A DNA stretch of 64,000 nucleotides from Acidimicrobiaceae bacterium. GTDB lineage: Bacteria > Actinomycetota > Acidimicrobiia > Acidimicrobiales > Ilumatobacteraceae. The position numbers and the translations under genes were made by a program. Below are positions 48,871-57,146 of this stretch, piece after piece. Each line of letters begins with the position of its first letter. Positions within the stretch are counted from its first letter, which is position 1. The notes below the pieces were generated by a model, which searched no databases, was not told the DNA's origin, and saw nothing but the letters and a program-made list of their open reading frames with translations. The DNA lies in assembly GCA_947447175.1 (NCBI GenBank), contig CANFIM010000004.1, positions 1 through 64,000 on the forward strand, written 5' to 3'.

Positions 48871-49799
48871 GTTGAGGCTCCTGCAGCAATGTCGCCAACA
48901 AATGCATGCTCGCCATGATGTGCACTGAAACCCAAAGAGTTGTACACGGAAATGGCTGCTGCATTATCAGCATCGACATACAGCATTGCATTAGTGATGC
49001 CATGAGATGCGAGATGGTGAAGTCCGGCAAGTGTCATCTTGCGCCCCGCTCCATGTCCTGAATAAGCAGGATTCATTGCAATCACATAGATCTCGCCCAT
49101 AGGCATTTGGTGATCAGTATGCACCTTTGTCCAGCAGAAGCCAGCAAGTTCATTGTTCTGCCAGTGCATGCGGAATCCGTCTGCGTCAAACCACGGCTCA
49201 TGTTCGCGCGAAGCAATGGTGTGATGTGTCCAGCCACCTTGTTCGGGGTGCGCTGCAAAGGCTGCGTTATTGACCGCTAGCCACGCATCTTCATCAACGC
49301 CCACCCGAAACGGCACAGTTTCAAAATCTTTGATGGAGTCCACTTCGTCAACAGTGAGGGGCAGAGTGCGTCGCATCTGCAAAAGTTGGCGCCCCGGTTG
49401 AAGCCCGGCTTCTGCAGCGAGTTGGCGGTGAATGTTGTTGGGTTCAAAAACCCACCAGTGCACATGGCCTCCACCCTCGCTTGCCACAATCTGTAACGCT
49501 TCGCGCAACAGTTCAGGCGCAAGTTCCAATGTGTCGTAACGGTGGTGGGGGTGAACAATGAGATCAAGGGACCACGATTCGTTGCCGCGAGACACTTGGC
49601 AATAAGCGAGAATGTGTTTGTGCTCGTCGCTGCGAGCCAAGATTCCGGCAAAGCCCTGCCTGCCGCCTTCGCGGAGGTCAAGCCAGAGATGGTCGTTCAA
49701 TGGACGTGCGCCATCGGCACGCCACGCGGATTGGATGAGTTCGGACACCTCATCCAATGCTGCGGCATCCATTTGTCGCCGAATTTCGAAGGAACGCAC
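48867..49799 (-). CDS. mshD: Mycothiol synthase (acetyl-CoA:Cys-GlcN-Ins acetyltransferase)
   Basis: 310 residues from the GTG at 49799, close to the usual length (about 300-315). The track starts at 49856 inside nth. GTG is preferred because TACCCT lies exactly 6 bases before it and the encoded MRSFEIRRQMDAAAL starts a natural first strand. Two tandem GNAT domains are present. The C-terminal one is better preserved (YVIAMNPAYSGHGAGRKMTL; ISVYNSLGFSAHHGEHAFV). It carries out the last step of mycothiol synthesis, the actinobacterial counterpart of glutathione. It is divergent from nth by 22 bases. Confidence 0.9.
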   Translation of the reverse strand: MRSFEIRRQMDAAALDEVSELIQSAWRADGARPLNDHLWLDLREGGRQGFAGILARSDEHKHILAYCQVSRGNESWSLDLIVHPHHRYDTLELAPELLREALQIVASEGGGHVHWWVFEPNNIHRQLAAEAGLQPGRQLLQMRRTLPLTVDEVDSIKDFETVPFRVGVDEDAWLAVNNAAFAAHPEQGGWTHHTIASREHEPWFDADGFRMHWQNNELAGFCWTKVHTDHQMPMGEIYVIAMNPAYSGHGAGRKMTLAGLHHLASHGITNAMLYVDADNAAAISVYNSLGFSAHHGEHAFVGDIAAGAST

Positions 49800-49805
49800 G
49801 TGGTC

Positions 49806-49815
49806 AGGGTACCTT
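49806..49815. promoter_or_regulatory. Overlapping divergent -10 elements of mshD and nth
   Basis: AGGGTACCTT contains TACCCT on the minus strand (6 bases before the mshD GTG) and TACCTT on the plus strand (6 bases before the nth ATG). They share the central TA dinucleotide. Each -35 region would lie in the coding sequence of the other gene. Confidence 0.6.
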
Positions 49816-49821
49816 CGGGGC

Positions 49822-50499
49822 ATGGGAAAGCCGAGAACACCAGCGGGCCGCGCCAAGGAAGTTGCTCTTCGCTTGGCCGAGTTATATCCGGGCGCAGAAT
49901 GCGAATTGACTCATTCGAATGCGTATGAATTGCTGGCCGCCACAATTCTGTCGGCCCAGTGCACTGATGTTCGGGTGAACATGGTGACACCAGAGCTCTT
50001 CAAGAAGTACCCCACGCCTCAGGCGCTTGCCAATGCAAACCCTGCTGAGTTGGAAACAATTATTCGCTCCACTGGCTTTTTCCAAACGAAGGCAAAGAAC
50101 CTCATTGGTATGGGTCGCAATGTGATGGAGCGCTTCAACGGCGAAATCCCTAGCGCTCTTGAGGATCTCGTTACATTGCCTGGTGTGGGCCGTAAAACAG
50201 GAAACGTGTTACGCAGCGTTGTGTTTGATTTGCCTGGTCTTGCAGTTGATACACACGTTGGGCGACTTTCCCGCAAACTTGGTCTCACCACTGAAGACGA
50301 CCCTGTGAAGGTGGAAAAAGTTCTCAATGCATTCATCGAGCCACCTGAATGGGGTCGCTTTAGTTTGCGACTCATTCTTCATGGTCGTCGTGTGTGTGAT
50401 GCAAAGAAGCCGAAGTGCGACATCTGTGAACTGGAAGACATCTGCCCTTCGTCGAATATGCCTTCACAGACAAAGCCCAAATCGGCGAAGCCGAAATAG
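49822..50499 (+). CDS. nth: Endonuclease III
   Basis: 225 residues from the ATG at 49822. The track extends upstream through mshD DNA. Helix-hairpin-helix LVTLPGVGRKTGNVLRSV contains the catalytic Lys, and AVDTHVGRLSRKLGL contains the catalytic Asp. The 4Fe-4S cluster ligands are in CDAKKPKCDICELEDIC. It is a DNA glycosylase/AP lyase for oxidised pyrimidines. TACCTT is 6 bases before the ATG. A short lysine-rich tail follows the cluster. Confidence 0.95.
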   Translation: MGKPRTPAGRAKEVALRLAELYPGAECELTHSNAYELLAATILSAQCTDVRVNMVTPELFKKYPTPQALANANPAELETIIRSTGFFQTKAKNLIGMGRNVMERFNGEIPSALEDLVTLPGVGRKTGNVLRSVVFDLPGLAVDTHVGRLSRKLGLTTEDDPVKVEKVLNAFIEPPEWGRFSLRLILHGRRVCDAKKPKCDICELEDICPSSNMPSQTKPKSAKPK

Positions 50500-50523
50500 A
50501 AGTCCTCAAGTAGCGTTGTCCGT

Positions 50524-50715
50524 ATGAGTTCTTCCGTTCACGCCGAACTTGGCGCCGCAGCTGATGCCATTGGCCGATATCGCGAGCGGGTGGCGGGCCT
50601 CATTGATGGCCTTGGCCCCAACAGCGAAGATCTTGCCACTGCGATGTACGAGGCAGAACGTGCTTTGTTGTCTGCAGAGCGTTTGCTGACACGTGCCGAA
50701 AAAATCGCTCGATAA
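50524..50715 (+). CDS. Small hypothetical protein, 63 aa
   Basis: I do not recognise the family. The 63 residues (MSSSVHAELGAAADAIGRYR ... SAERLLTRAEKIAR) look fully alpha-helical with heptad-like Ala/Leu spacing, possibly a helical hairpin or coiled coil around a GLGPNSED turn. No signal or membrane segment. TAGCGT lies 7 bases before the ATG, the same spacing as at established genes here, and it has an open 24-base gap from nth and 27 from hisC. These support it as a real gene. Confidence 0.68.
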   Translation: MSSSVHAELGAAADAIGRYRERVAGLIDGLGPNSEDLATAMYEAERALLSAERLLTRAEKIAR

Positions 50716-50742
50716 TTCGCCTCGGTTGACTAAGTTCTCTGC

Positions 50743-51807
50743 GTGACACATTTCAGTCCTCGCGAACAGATACGCGAAATGAGCGGGTATCACTCCCCGC
50801 AGGTTGATGTGCCTGTTCGTCTGAACACCAACGAATCTCCGTTTCCGCCTCCAACCGACTGGGTGAAGTCCATTGGGGCAATCGCAGAATCAATTGATTG
50901 GAATCGTTATCCAGACCGGGCGGCAACAGAACTGTGTGAAGCAATTGCGCGTCGCCACGGAGTAGCTCCAGAGCAAGTATTCGTTGCCAACGGATCGAAT
51001 GAAGTGATTCAAACAATTCTTCTGGCATATGGCGGTCATGGCCGAATCGTTGCCACATTTGAACCCACGTATCAGATGTACGCGCAGATCGCGCACGTTA
51101 CTGGTGCCGAAGTGGTGGAAGGCGAGCGCAGAGCAGATCTCACGCTTGACCCAATAGAGATTGAACGAGTTGTTGCACGTCACCAACCCGCCGTCACTTT
51201 TTTGTGTAATCCGAATAACCCCACGGGTCTAGTGGAGCCACGTGAAAACCTGGAAGCGCTTCTTGAAGTGGCGTCAGGCATTGTTGTGGTTGATGAGGCG
51301 TATGCCGAGTTCTCTGATTGGTCAGCAATGGAGTTGGTGTCAGAAGACAAGCCCATCGCCGTTACTCGCACTTTTTCCAAAACCCTGTCAATGGCTGCAC
51401 TGCGTGTTGGATATGTGGTGGGGCCAACATGGCTCATTAACGACTTGCGCATTGCTGCCTTGCCGTACCACCTCGACTCGTTCAAGCAGGCTGCAACAAT
51501 TGCGGCATTGCAGTACACCAAAGAGATGGAAGAGCGTGTGGAGTTCATCAAGGCTCAACGCGCTCGACTTGAGGCAGAGATGCGCTCTCTAGATCTTGAG
51601 GTGTGGACTAGTGGCTCAAACTTTGTGCTTTTTCGATCCTCCGCGCATGACGCAAAGACACTGTGGTCTGCAGTCCTTGCCCAAGGAGTCTTGGTGCGTG
51701 ACTGCAGTTCGTGGCCACGTCTTGAAGGCTGTTTACGTGTCACAGTGGGCACGGAATCGGAGAACACGGCGTTCTTAGCAGCCCTTCGGGCGTCTTTGCC
51801 AGCATAA
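50743..51807 (+). CDS. hisC: Histidinol-phosphate aminotransferase
   Basis: 354 residues, fold-type I PLP enzyme. VRLNTNESPFPPPTDW near the N-terminus, FVANGSNEVIQTIL, FLCNPNNPTGLV and VDEAYAEF are family landmarks, and the PLP lysine is in TRTFSKTLSMAALRVGY. It converts imidazole acetol phosphate to histidinol phosphate. GTG start with TAAGTT 6 bases upstream. It heads the local his cluster. hisD and hisG are not in the window. Confidence 0.93.
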   Translation: MTHFSPREQIREMSGYHSPQVDVPVRLNTNESPFPPPTDWVKSIGAIAESIDWNRYPDRAATELCEAIARRHGVAPEQVFVANGSNEVIQTILLAYGGHGRIVATFEPTYQMYAQIAHVTGAEVVEGERRADLTLDPIEIERVVARHQPAVTFLCNPNNPTGLVEPRENLEALLEVASGIVVVDEAYAEFSDWSAMELVSEDKPIAVTRTFSKTLSMAALRVGYVVGPTWLINDLRIAALPYHLDSFKQAATIAALQYTKEMEERVEFIKAQRARLEAEMRSLDLEVWTSGSNFVLFRSSAHDAKTLWSAVLAQGVLVRDCSSWPRLEGCLRVTVGTESENTAFLAALRASLPA

Positions 51808-51877
51808 ATTCGGCTCCGAAACAGCTTTTTCATAAATTGCCGTCGGTGAACCGCATGTCAGCGGCGAGAATAGATAC

Positions 51878-52471
51878 ATGGCACGTACAGCCCAGGTCAC
51901 TCGCAACACCAAAGAAACCAGCATTGAGGTCTCGATTGATCTCGACGGCACAGGTGTTGCTTCCATCTCCACCGGAATTCCTTTTTACGATCACATGCTG
52001 GAGCAACTTGCTCGTCATGGTGGATTCAATCTCACCATCGCTGCCAAAGGTGACCTGCACATCGACACGCACCACACAGTTGAAGACGTGGCCATCTGTG
52101 TTGGTGAAGCGCTACACCAGGCATTGGGAGACAAGGCAGGCGTTCGTCGCTTTGCAAGCGGATCATTTCCACTCGACGAAGCACTTGTAGAAATTGCCCT
52201 TGACCTCAGCGGCCGTCCATTCGTTGCATGGAATGTTGAACTTCCCGAATGTCTTCCGCTGGGAAATCCAGCTTTTGATCCTTCGTTGGCCGAACACGCA
52301 ATTTCATCCATTGCTACGTCTGCGCTGATGACATTGCATGTGAACCTCACAGCAGGGCGCAACGTGCATCACATCATTGAGGCTGCATTCAAGGGCCTTG
52401 CTCGTTGTTTGCGCGATGCCGTGCGTGTTGAATCAGCCGGAGTGCCTTCAACGAAGGGCGTTCTTTCGTGA
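51878..52471 (+). CDS. hisB: Imidazoleglycerol-phosphate dehydratase
   Basis: 197 residues, normal for the monofunctional enzyme. STGIPFYDHMLEQLARHGGF, DTHHTVEDVAICVGEAL and NVHHIIEAAFKGLARCLRDA supply the manganese-binding histidines. It dehydrates IGP to imidazole acetol phosphate. It lies 70 bases after hisC. That gap holds a weak TTCG-GCTC-CGAA hairpin and a later TTTTT, which I do not call a terminator. It overlaps hisH by GTGA. Confidence 0.95.
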   Translation: MARTAQVTRNTKETSIEVSIDLDGTGVASISTGIPFYDHMLEQLARHGGFNLTIAAKGDLHIDTHHTVEDVAICVGEALHQALGDKAGVRRFASGSFPLDEALVEIALDLSGRPFVAWNVELPECLPLGNPAFDPSLAEHAISSIATSALMTLHVNLTAGRNVHHIIEAAFKGLARCLRDAVRVESAGVPSTKGVLS

Positions 52472-53094
52472 CGCAAGGTCCGCGAATTGCGGTCCTTGAT
52501 TACGGCATTGGAAATCTTCGTTCTGCACAAAAGGCTCTCGAGCATGTTGGTGCCCGTGCAGAACTCACTGCAGATCCCACAGTGGCGGCAACAGCAGACG
52601 CAGTGGTGTTGCCAGGCGTCGGAGCCTTCGGAGCCTGTATGGATTCACTACGCACATGTGGACTTGAATCAGTAGTCCACCAAGCAGTGGAAAGCGGAAA
52701 GCCTTTCCTCGGAATTTGTGTCGGTATGCAGATGCTGTTTGATACAAGCGAAGAAGACCCAGGCGCACGTGGGCTTGGGGTCATTCCTGGCACTGTGCAA
52801 TGGATTCCGAACACCGTGCAACGTCCGCAGATGCAATGGAATCAATTGTCCATTTCGCGCGAAGACAGAATGTTTTCCGGACTGGGTGAAAACCCATGGA
52901 TGTATTTCGTGCACTCATTTCACGGAGTTCCAACGGCTACCGAAGATGTAGTGGCAACAGTGGAATACGGCGCAACATTAAACGTGGCATTTCGTCGGGG
53001 CAATGTATTTGCCACGCAATTTCACCCAGAAAAGTCTGCACAGGCAGGGCTTGCATTGTTGAAGAATTTTGTCAACGCAGCAGGTACACAATGA
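52468..53094 (+). CDS. hisH: Imidazole glycerol phosphate synthase, glutaminase subunit
   Basis: 208 residues, class I glutamine amidotransferase. The nucleophile elbow is FLGICVGMQMLF and the catalytic His/Glu are in FATQFHPEKSAQAG. It supplies ammonia to HisF. It overlaps hisB and hisA by four bases each, which implies translational coupling within the operon. Confidence 0.95.
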   Translation: MTQGPRIAVLDYGIGNLRSAQKALEHVGARAELTADPTVAATADAVVLPGVGAFGACMDSLRTCGLESVVHQAVESGKPFLGICVGMQMLFDTSEEDPGARGLGVIPGTVQWIPNTVQRPQMQWNQLSISREDRMFSGLGENPWMYFVHSFHGVPTATEDVVATVEYGATLNVAFRRGNVFATQFHPEKSAQAGLALLKNFVNAAGTQ

Positions 53095-53801
53095 AGTTGT
53101 ATCCAGCTATTGATCTGCTTGATGGCAAGGTGGTGCGTTTGCGTCAAGGCGAGTACAACGACAGCACCGTGTACGGCGAAGATCCGGTTGCTGTGGCTCT
53201 GTCATTTGTTGACCAGGGCGCATCATGGGTGCACATGGTTGACCTGAATGCTGCCAAGAGCGCACTGCCCGTCAATCGCCCCATTATTTCCAATGTTGCT
53301 CGCGCTCTTGAGAAGCGTGCACTGTTGCAAGTAGGCGGAGGTGTACGCACAGTTGGAGATGCTGAAGCTTTGGCCGAGGCAGGTGTTGCTCGTGTAGTTA
53401 TGGGCTCAGCCGCAGTTGCCGAGCCAACGTTGGTGGACGAAGTGGCTCGCTTCATCAACGTGGCCGTTGGTCTCGATCACCGTGAAGGTATTGCCGCCAC
53501 TCACGGATGGACGCAGTCGTCGGGTGAACGAGTGATTGATTTGCTCCAGGCTTTTCCATTGGCGTCTGCATTCATCATCACTGATATTTCTCGTGATGGC
53601 ATGCTGACTGGCCCCGATATTGATGGCCTTGCCGAGGCTGTTCGCTCCACCAAGATTCCTGTGGTTGCAAGCGGCGGCGTCGGCACGTTGGCACATCTGG
53701 AAGAACTGGCCGAAGTACTCGGACTTGATGGCGTCATTGTGGGAAAGGCGATCTACGAGAGCAAGTTCACAGTGACCGATGCATTGAAGGTGTTGCAATG
53801 A
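53091..53801 (+). CDS. hisA: ProFAR isomerase (HisA; possibly the bifunctional PriA type)
   Basis: 236 residues from ATG 53091. The track's 52896 start is hisH DNA. TIM barrel with [54 protein letters not shown] and [16 protein letters not shown]. It isomerises ProFAR to PRFAR. In actinobacteria the homologue PriA also does the TrpF reaction. No trpF occurs in the window, and trpE follows nearby, so a dual role is possible but not shown. Confidence 0.94.
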   Translation: MKLYPAIDLLDGKVVRLRQGEYNDSTVYGEDPVAVALSFVDQGASWVHMVDLNAAKSALPVNRPIISNVARALEKRALLQVGGGVRTVGDAEALAEAGVARVVMGSAAVAEPTLVDEVARFINVAVGLDHREGIAATHGWTQSSGERVIDLLQAFPLASAFIITDISRDGMLTGPDIDGLAEAVRSTKIPVVASGGVGTLAHLEELAEVLGLDGVIVGKAIYESKFTVTDALKVLQ

Positions 53802-54574
53802 GCACAGACATAGTTGCACGAGTGATTCCATGTCTTGATGTCACGAACGGTCGCGTGGTGAAGGGTGTCAACTTTGTTGATTTGCGCGATGCAGGAGATC
53901 CCGTGGAACTTGCAGCCAAGTACGACCAACAAGGTGCTGATGAATTGGTGTTTCTCGACATCACTGCGTCATCTGATGGTCGCGACACAATGATTGATGT
54001 TGTTTCGCGAACTGCTGAACAAGTGTTCATTCCATTCACTGTGGGCGGCGGTGTTCGTGAAGTGTCCGATGCTCGCTCCATCTTGCGAGCAGGTGCTGAC
54101 AAAATCAGCGTGAACACTGCAGCGGTACAGCGACCAGAATTGGTGTCAGATATCGCCGCAGAATTTGGCGCACAGTGTGTTGTGTGTGCCATTGATGCAA
54201 AATGGGATGGGGATGCACAGCGATGGTTGGTGTATCTCCACGGAGGTCGCACACGAACAGACCTTGATGCGGTTGAGTGGGCGGAAAAGATTGTTTCTCT
54301 CGGGGCAGGCGAAATCCTCCTCACCTCAATGGACCGTGATGGAACTCGTGACGGATTTGATTTGGCACTTACCCGTGCTGTTTCAGGTGCAGTGGGAGTG
54401 CCTGTCATTGCAAGTGGCGGTGTCGGCACATTGGGTCACTTGGCAGATGGTGTTACTGAAGGTGGTGCTACCGGTGTATTGGCTGCATCAATCTTTCACT
54501 TCGGCGAACACACCATTGCGGAAGCAAAATCTGAAATGGCGTCACGCGGTATTCGCGTGCGCCCCGTGAGCTAG
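53798..54574 (+). CDS. hisF: Imidazole glycerol phosphate synthase, cyclase subunit
   Basis: 258 residues, TIM barrel related to His[21 protein letters not shown] and [16 protein letters not shown] open the protein. [36 protein letters not shown] and [17 protein letters not shown] follow. Catalytic Asp residues are in IPCLDV and SMDRDG. With HisH it forms IGP and AICAR. Its stop directly abuts the stop of the convergent hydrolase. Confidence 0.96.
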   Translation: MSTDIVARVIPCLDVTNGRVVKGVNFVDLRDAGDPVELAAKYDQQGADELVFLDITASSDGRDTMIDVVSRTAEQVFIPFTVGGGVREVSDARSILRAGADKISVNTAAVQRPELVSDIAAEFGAQCVVCAIDAKWDGDAQRWLVYLHGGRTRTDLDAVEWAEKIVSLGAGEILLTSMDRDGTRDGFDLALTRAVSGAVGVPVIASGGVGTLGHLADGVTEGGATGVLAASIFHFGEHTIAEAKSEMASRGIRVRPVS

Positions 54575-55201
54575 CTACAGCGCTTCTAAAGCCGTTGACA
54601 GAGCGTGTTGGCACGCTTCGCGCGCACCAACAACAATGAAATGGTCAACGTTCGGTATCTCGATGACCGAGGTGTTTATCCAATCTTTGGTGGCGTCACG
54701 TAACACGGATGGCACGGTGAACTGATCGTGTTCGGGCGCGATCAAAATTTTTGGTCGTGAACTCTGTGCAGAGATTGGTGTGGAAGTCATGAGGGGCAGT
54801 GGAGGCGCAACCGCTATCCACGCTGCAATCCAAGGATTGGTGACGTTCAGAGCCACCATGGAACCAAATGAATAGCCACTCATGATGATGGGGCACTCTG
54901 GTTCAATCATGTCGGCAAGTTCGCACGCAGCTGCTAAATCGAGACGCTCAGAATCGCCGTCGTCGTATGTGCCCCCTGAGTTATTCACGCCGCGAAAGTC
55001 AACGGCAATTGAGTGGCAATTCAGATTTGCTGCGGCCCCTTGTAGGGCGCGTACAACGGGATTGAATCTGTCGCCACCGTGCAAAGGGTGAGGATGCCCA
55101 ATAATCACCACTGCTCGGGCTGGAAATGCGCTGGTACGTACAACATCAGCCTCTATTTGGATGCCATCAATTGTGTCGAGATAAACGGTTTCCACTCCCA
55201 T
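54575..55201 (-). CDS. Alpha/beta hydrolase family protein
   Basis: 208 residues from ATG 55201 (MGVETVYLDTIDGIQIEADV). The track adds 18 codons that overlap hisI. IGHPHPLHGGDRFNPVVRAL and SIAVDFRGVNNSGGTYDDGD are typical of COG2945-like hydrolases. The nucleophile elbow is SGYSFGSMVALN (GxSxG as GYSFG), the acid probably in APEHDQFTV and the His in PNVDHFIVV. The substrate is unknown. It is inverted between hisF and hisI. TACCGT lies 8 bases before the ATG and shares a palindrome with the hisI promoter. Confidence 0.85.
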   Translation of the reverse strand: MGVETVYLDTIDGIQIEADVVRTSAFPARAVVIIGHPHPLHGGDRFNPVVRALQGAAANLNCHSIAVDFRGVNNSGGTYDDGDSERLDLAAACELADMIEPECPIIMSGYSFGSMVALNVTNPWIAAWIAVAPPLPLMTSTPISAQSSRPKILIAPEHDQFTVPSVLRDATKDWINTSVIEIPNVDHFIVVGAREACQHALSTALEAL

Positions 55202-55209
55202 GGTGCAAG

Positions 55210-55219
55210 ACGGTACCGT
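55210..55219. promoter_or_regulatory. Palindromic dual -10 element of hydrolase and hisI
   Basis: ACGGTACCGT is a perfect 10-bp palindrome that reads TACCGT on both strands: 7 bases before the hisI GTG (55227) on the plus strand, and 8 bases before the hydrolase ATG (55201) on the minus strand. Confidence 0.55.
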
Positions 55220-55226
55220 GAATGCG

Positions 55227-55616
55227 GTGAGCGCAGATGCAAATAACCCCACCAATGCCCTTCAGGGTCGAATCATCGTGGCCTCTGCCCAAGAACTTGC
55301 TGCTGTGAAGTACAACGCCGACGGATTGGTGCCAGCGATTGCGCAATGTGTGGACACGGGCGACATTCTCATGATGGCCTGGATGAACGCGGAATCTTTA
55401 TCGATGACCTTTGCAGAGGGCCGAATGGTCTATTACAGCCGCAGCCGTTCAGAACTGTGGCGCAAGGGCGACACCAGTGGTGATCGCCAATTTGTTCGCG
55501 AGGCGTATTACGACTGTGATGGCGACACTTTGTTGTTCAAAGTTGAGCAAGAAGGTAAAGGTGCATGCCACACCGGAGAGCGTTCTTGCTTTTATCGCGC
55601 TTTCGGAGAGCAATAG
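55227..55616 (+). CDS. hisI: Phosphoribosyl-AMP cyclohydrolase
   Basis: 129 residues from GTG 55227, selected on TACCGT 7 bases upstream. The track's ATG 55200 adds 9 codons and overlaps the divergent start. The conserved core is ILMMAWMNAESLSMT, YYSRSRSELWRKGDTSG, the zinc/magnesium-binding YYDCDGDTLLFKVEQ and CHTGERSCFYR. It opens the purine ring of PR-AMP. No HisE pyrophosphohydrolase domain is attached, so HisE must be elsewhere. It is 3 bases upstream of trpE, so transcription is shared. Confidence 0.93.
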   Translation: MSADANNPTNALQGRIIVASAQELAAVKYNADGLVPAIAQCVDTGDILMMAWMNAESLSMTFAEGRMVYYSRSRSELWRKGDTSGDRQFVREAYYDCDGDTLLFKVEQEGKGACHTGERSCFYRAFGEQ

Positions 55617-55619
55617 ATA

Positions 55620-57146
55620 ATGACCACGGCCATTACTCCTACGCGTGACGAATTCATCGCGTTGGCGCAACAGCACACTGTGGTGCCCGTGTGGACACAA
55701 ATTTTGGCTGACTTGGAAACACCCGTTGCGGCTTTCATCAAGTTGGTGGGCGATGGAAATGGTTTCTTGCTTGAATCAGTTGAGCACGGAGAGCGTTGGA
55801 GTCGTTATTCGTTCGTCGGTCGAAATCCGCGTGGCACACTCACATTGCGCAACGGTGTCATCACTACAACCGGAGAAGTACCGTCAAGCGTTCCTCTCGA
55901 TAAGGGCATGCTCGCAGCGATGGAAGAACTGCTGCGTATCTATCGTGCGCCGCTTTTCCCTGATTTACCTCCGTTACAAGGTGGGCTTATGGGCCATCTG
56001 GGGTATGACGTTGTGCGCGAAGTAGAGCATTTGCCACATGTACCGCATGATGATCGTGATTTGCCAGATGCAACCATCAGCATCATTGGTTCACTCGCTG
56101 CTTTTGACCACTGGCGCCAACGTGTCTACATGTTGGAGAGTGTGCCCGTTGCACACCTCTCAACTGAAGAAGTGGGAAGTGCATACGACGCAGCAGTGGA
56201 GAGAGTGCATGCAGCGGTTGCCGATTTGGCTCGACCTCTTGCCTACACCGCAGTTGAACCACCAATTGCGGGCGAAGTGTTGCCCGCCATGCGTTCATCA
56301 ATGCCTAATGGCCAATTCCAAAATGCAGTGGAAGTGGCGAAGGAATACATTCGTGCCGGAGATATTTTCCAAGTAGTTCTTTCGCAACGTTTTGATTTAG
56401 ATCTCACCGCAGATCCGTTTGATGTGTATCGCGTGCTACGTCAGGTCAATCCAAGCCCATATATGTATTTCGTACGTCAGCCTGACCTCACCATTGTGGG
56501 TGGATCACCTGAGCCCATGGTGAAGTTGGTCAATGGGCGAGTCATCTCGCGTCCTATTGCAGGTACGAGACGGCGCGGCGAAACCGATGAGCATGACCGA
56601 CGCATGGAAGCGGAATTGCGAGAGAACCCGAAAGAAATTGCAGAGCATGTCATGCTGATTGACCTTGCTCGCAATGATGTTGGTCGCGTCGCCAAATATG
56701 GCACCGTCACCATGGACGAGCTCATGACACTCGAGCGTTATAGCCACGTCATGCATCTCACATCACAAGTGTCAGGCGACCTGCGTGAGGGACTCAGTCC
56801 TATCGACGTGCTTCGCGCTACATTCCCGGCAGGCACGCTCAGTGGTGCACCAAAGGTGCGCGCAATGGAAATCATTGATGAGTTGGAGCCAGTAAAGCGT
56901 GGACCATATGCAGGCGTTGTTGGGTATGTCGACTTCTCGGGAAATCTTGATACTGCAATCGCCATTCGCACCATGTTTGTCGGCCCCAAAACAGCCAGCC
57001 TTCAAGCGGGTGCCGGTGTAGTGGCCGATAGTGACCCTGCCGACGAAGATCTTGAATGCCATAACAAGGCAAAGGGCGTGCTCGCGGCAATTCCCGCAGC
57101 AACGCGAATGACGCAACGCCGTCAAGAAAGTGGAACAAACGCATGA
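55620..57146 (+). CDS. trpE: Anthranilate synthase component I
   Basis: 508 residues. The N-terminal domain has the tryptophan-binding element LLESVEHGERWSRYSFVG. The chorismate-binding domain has YMYFVRQPDLTIVGGSPEPM, RPIAGTRRRGETDEHDRRME, HVMLIDLARNDVGRVAKYGT and ATFPAGTLSGAPKVRAMEIID. It makes anthranilate from chorismate with TrpG, which is not in the window. The LLES motif suggests normal feedback by tryptophan. It is fused by operon context to histidine genes and overlaps ygfZ by ATGA. Confidence 0.95.
   Translation: MTTAITPTRDEFIALAQQHTVVPVWTQILADLETPVAAFIKLVGDGNGFLLESVEHGERWSRYSFVGRNPRGTLTLRNGVITTTGEVPSSVPLDKGMLAAMEELLRIYRAPLFPDLPPLQGGLMGHLGYDVVREVEHLPHVPHDDRDLPDATISIIGSLAAFDHWRQRVYMLESVPVAHLSTEEVGSAYDAAVERVHAAVADLARPLAYTAVEPPIAGEVLPAMRSSMPNGQFQNAVEVAKEYIRAGDIFQVVLSQRFDLDLTADPFDVYRVLRQVNPSPYMYFVRQPDLTIVGGSPEPMVKLVNGRVISRPIAGTRRRGETDEHDRRMEAELRENPKEIAEHVMLIDLARNDVGRVAKYGTVTMDELMTLERYSHVMHLTSQVSGDLREGLSPIDVLRATFPAGTLSGAPKVRAMEIIDELEPVKRGPYAGVVGYVDFSGNLDTAIAIRTMFVGPKTASLQAGAGVVADSDPADEDLECHNKAKGVLAAIPAATRMTQRRQESGTNA

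Noticed and set aside
51808-51877. Attenuator or terminator between hisC and hisB
   Set aside because: The hairpin has a 4-bp stem and the TTTTT is not adjacent to it; no run of His codons for a leader peptide was seen.
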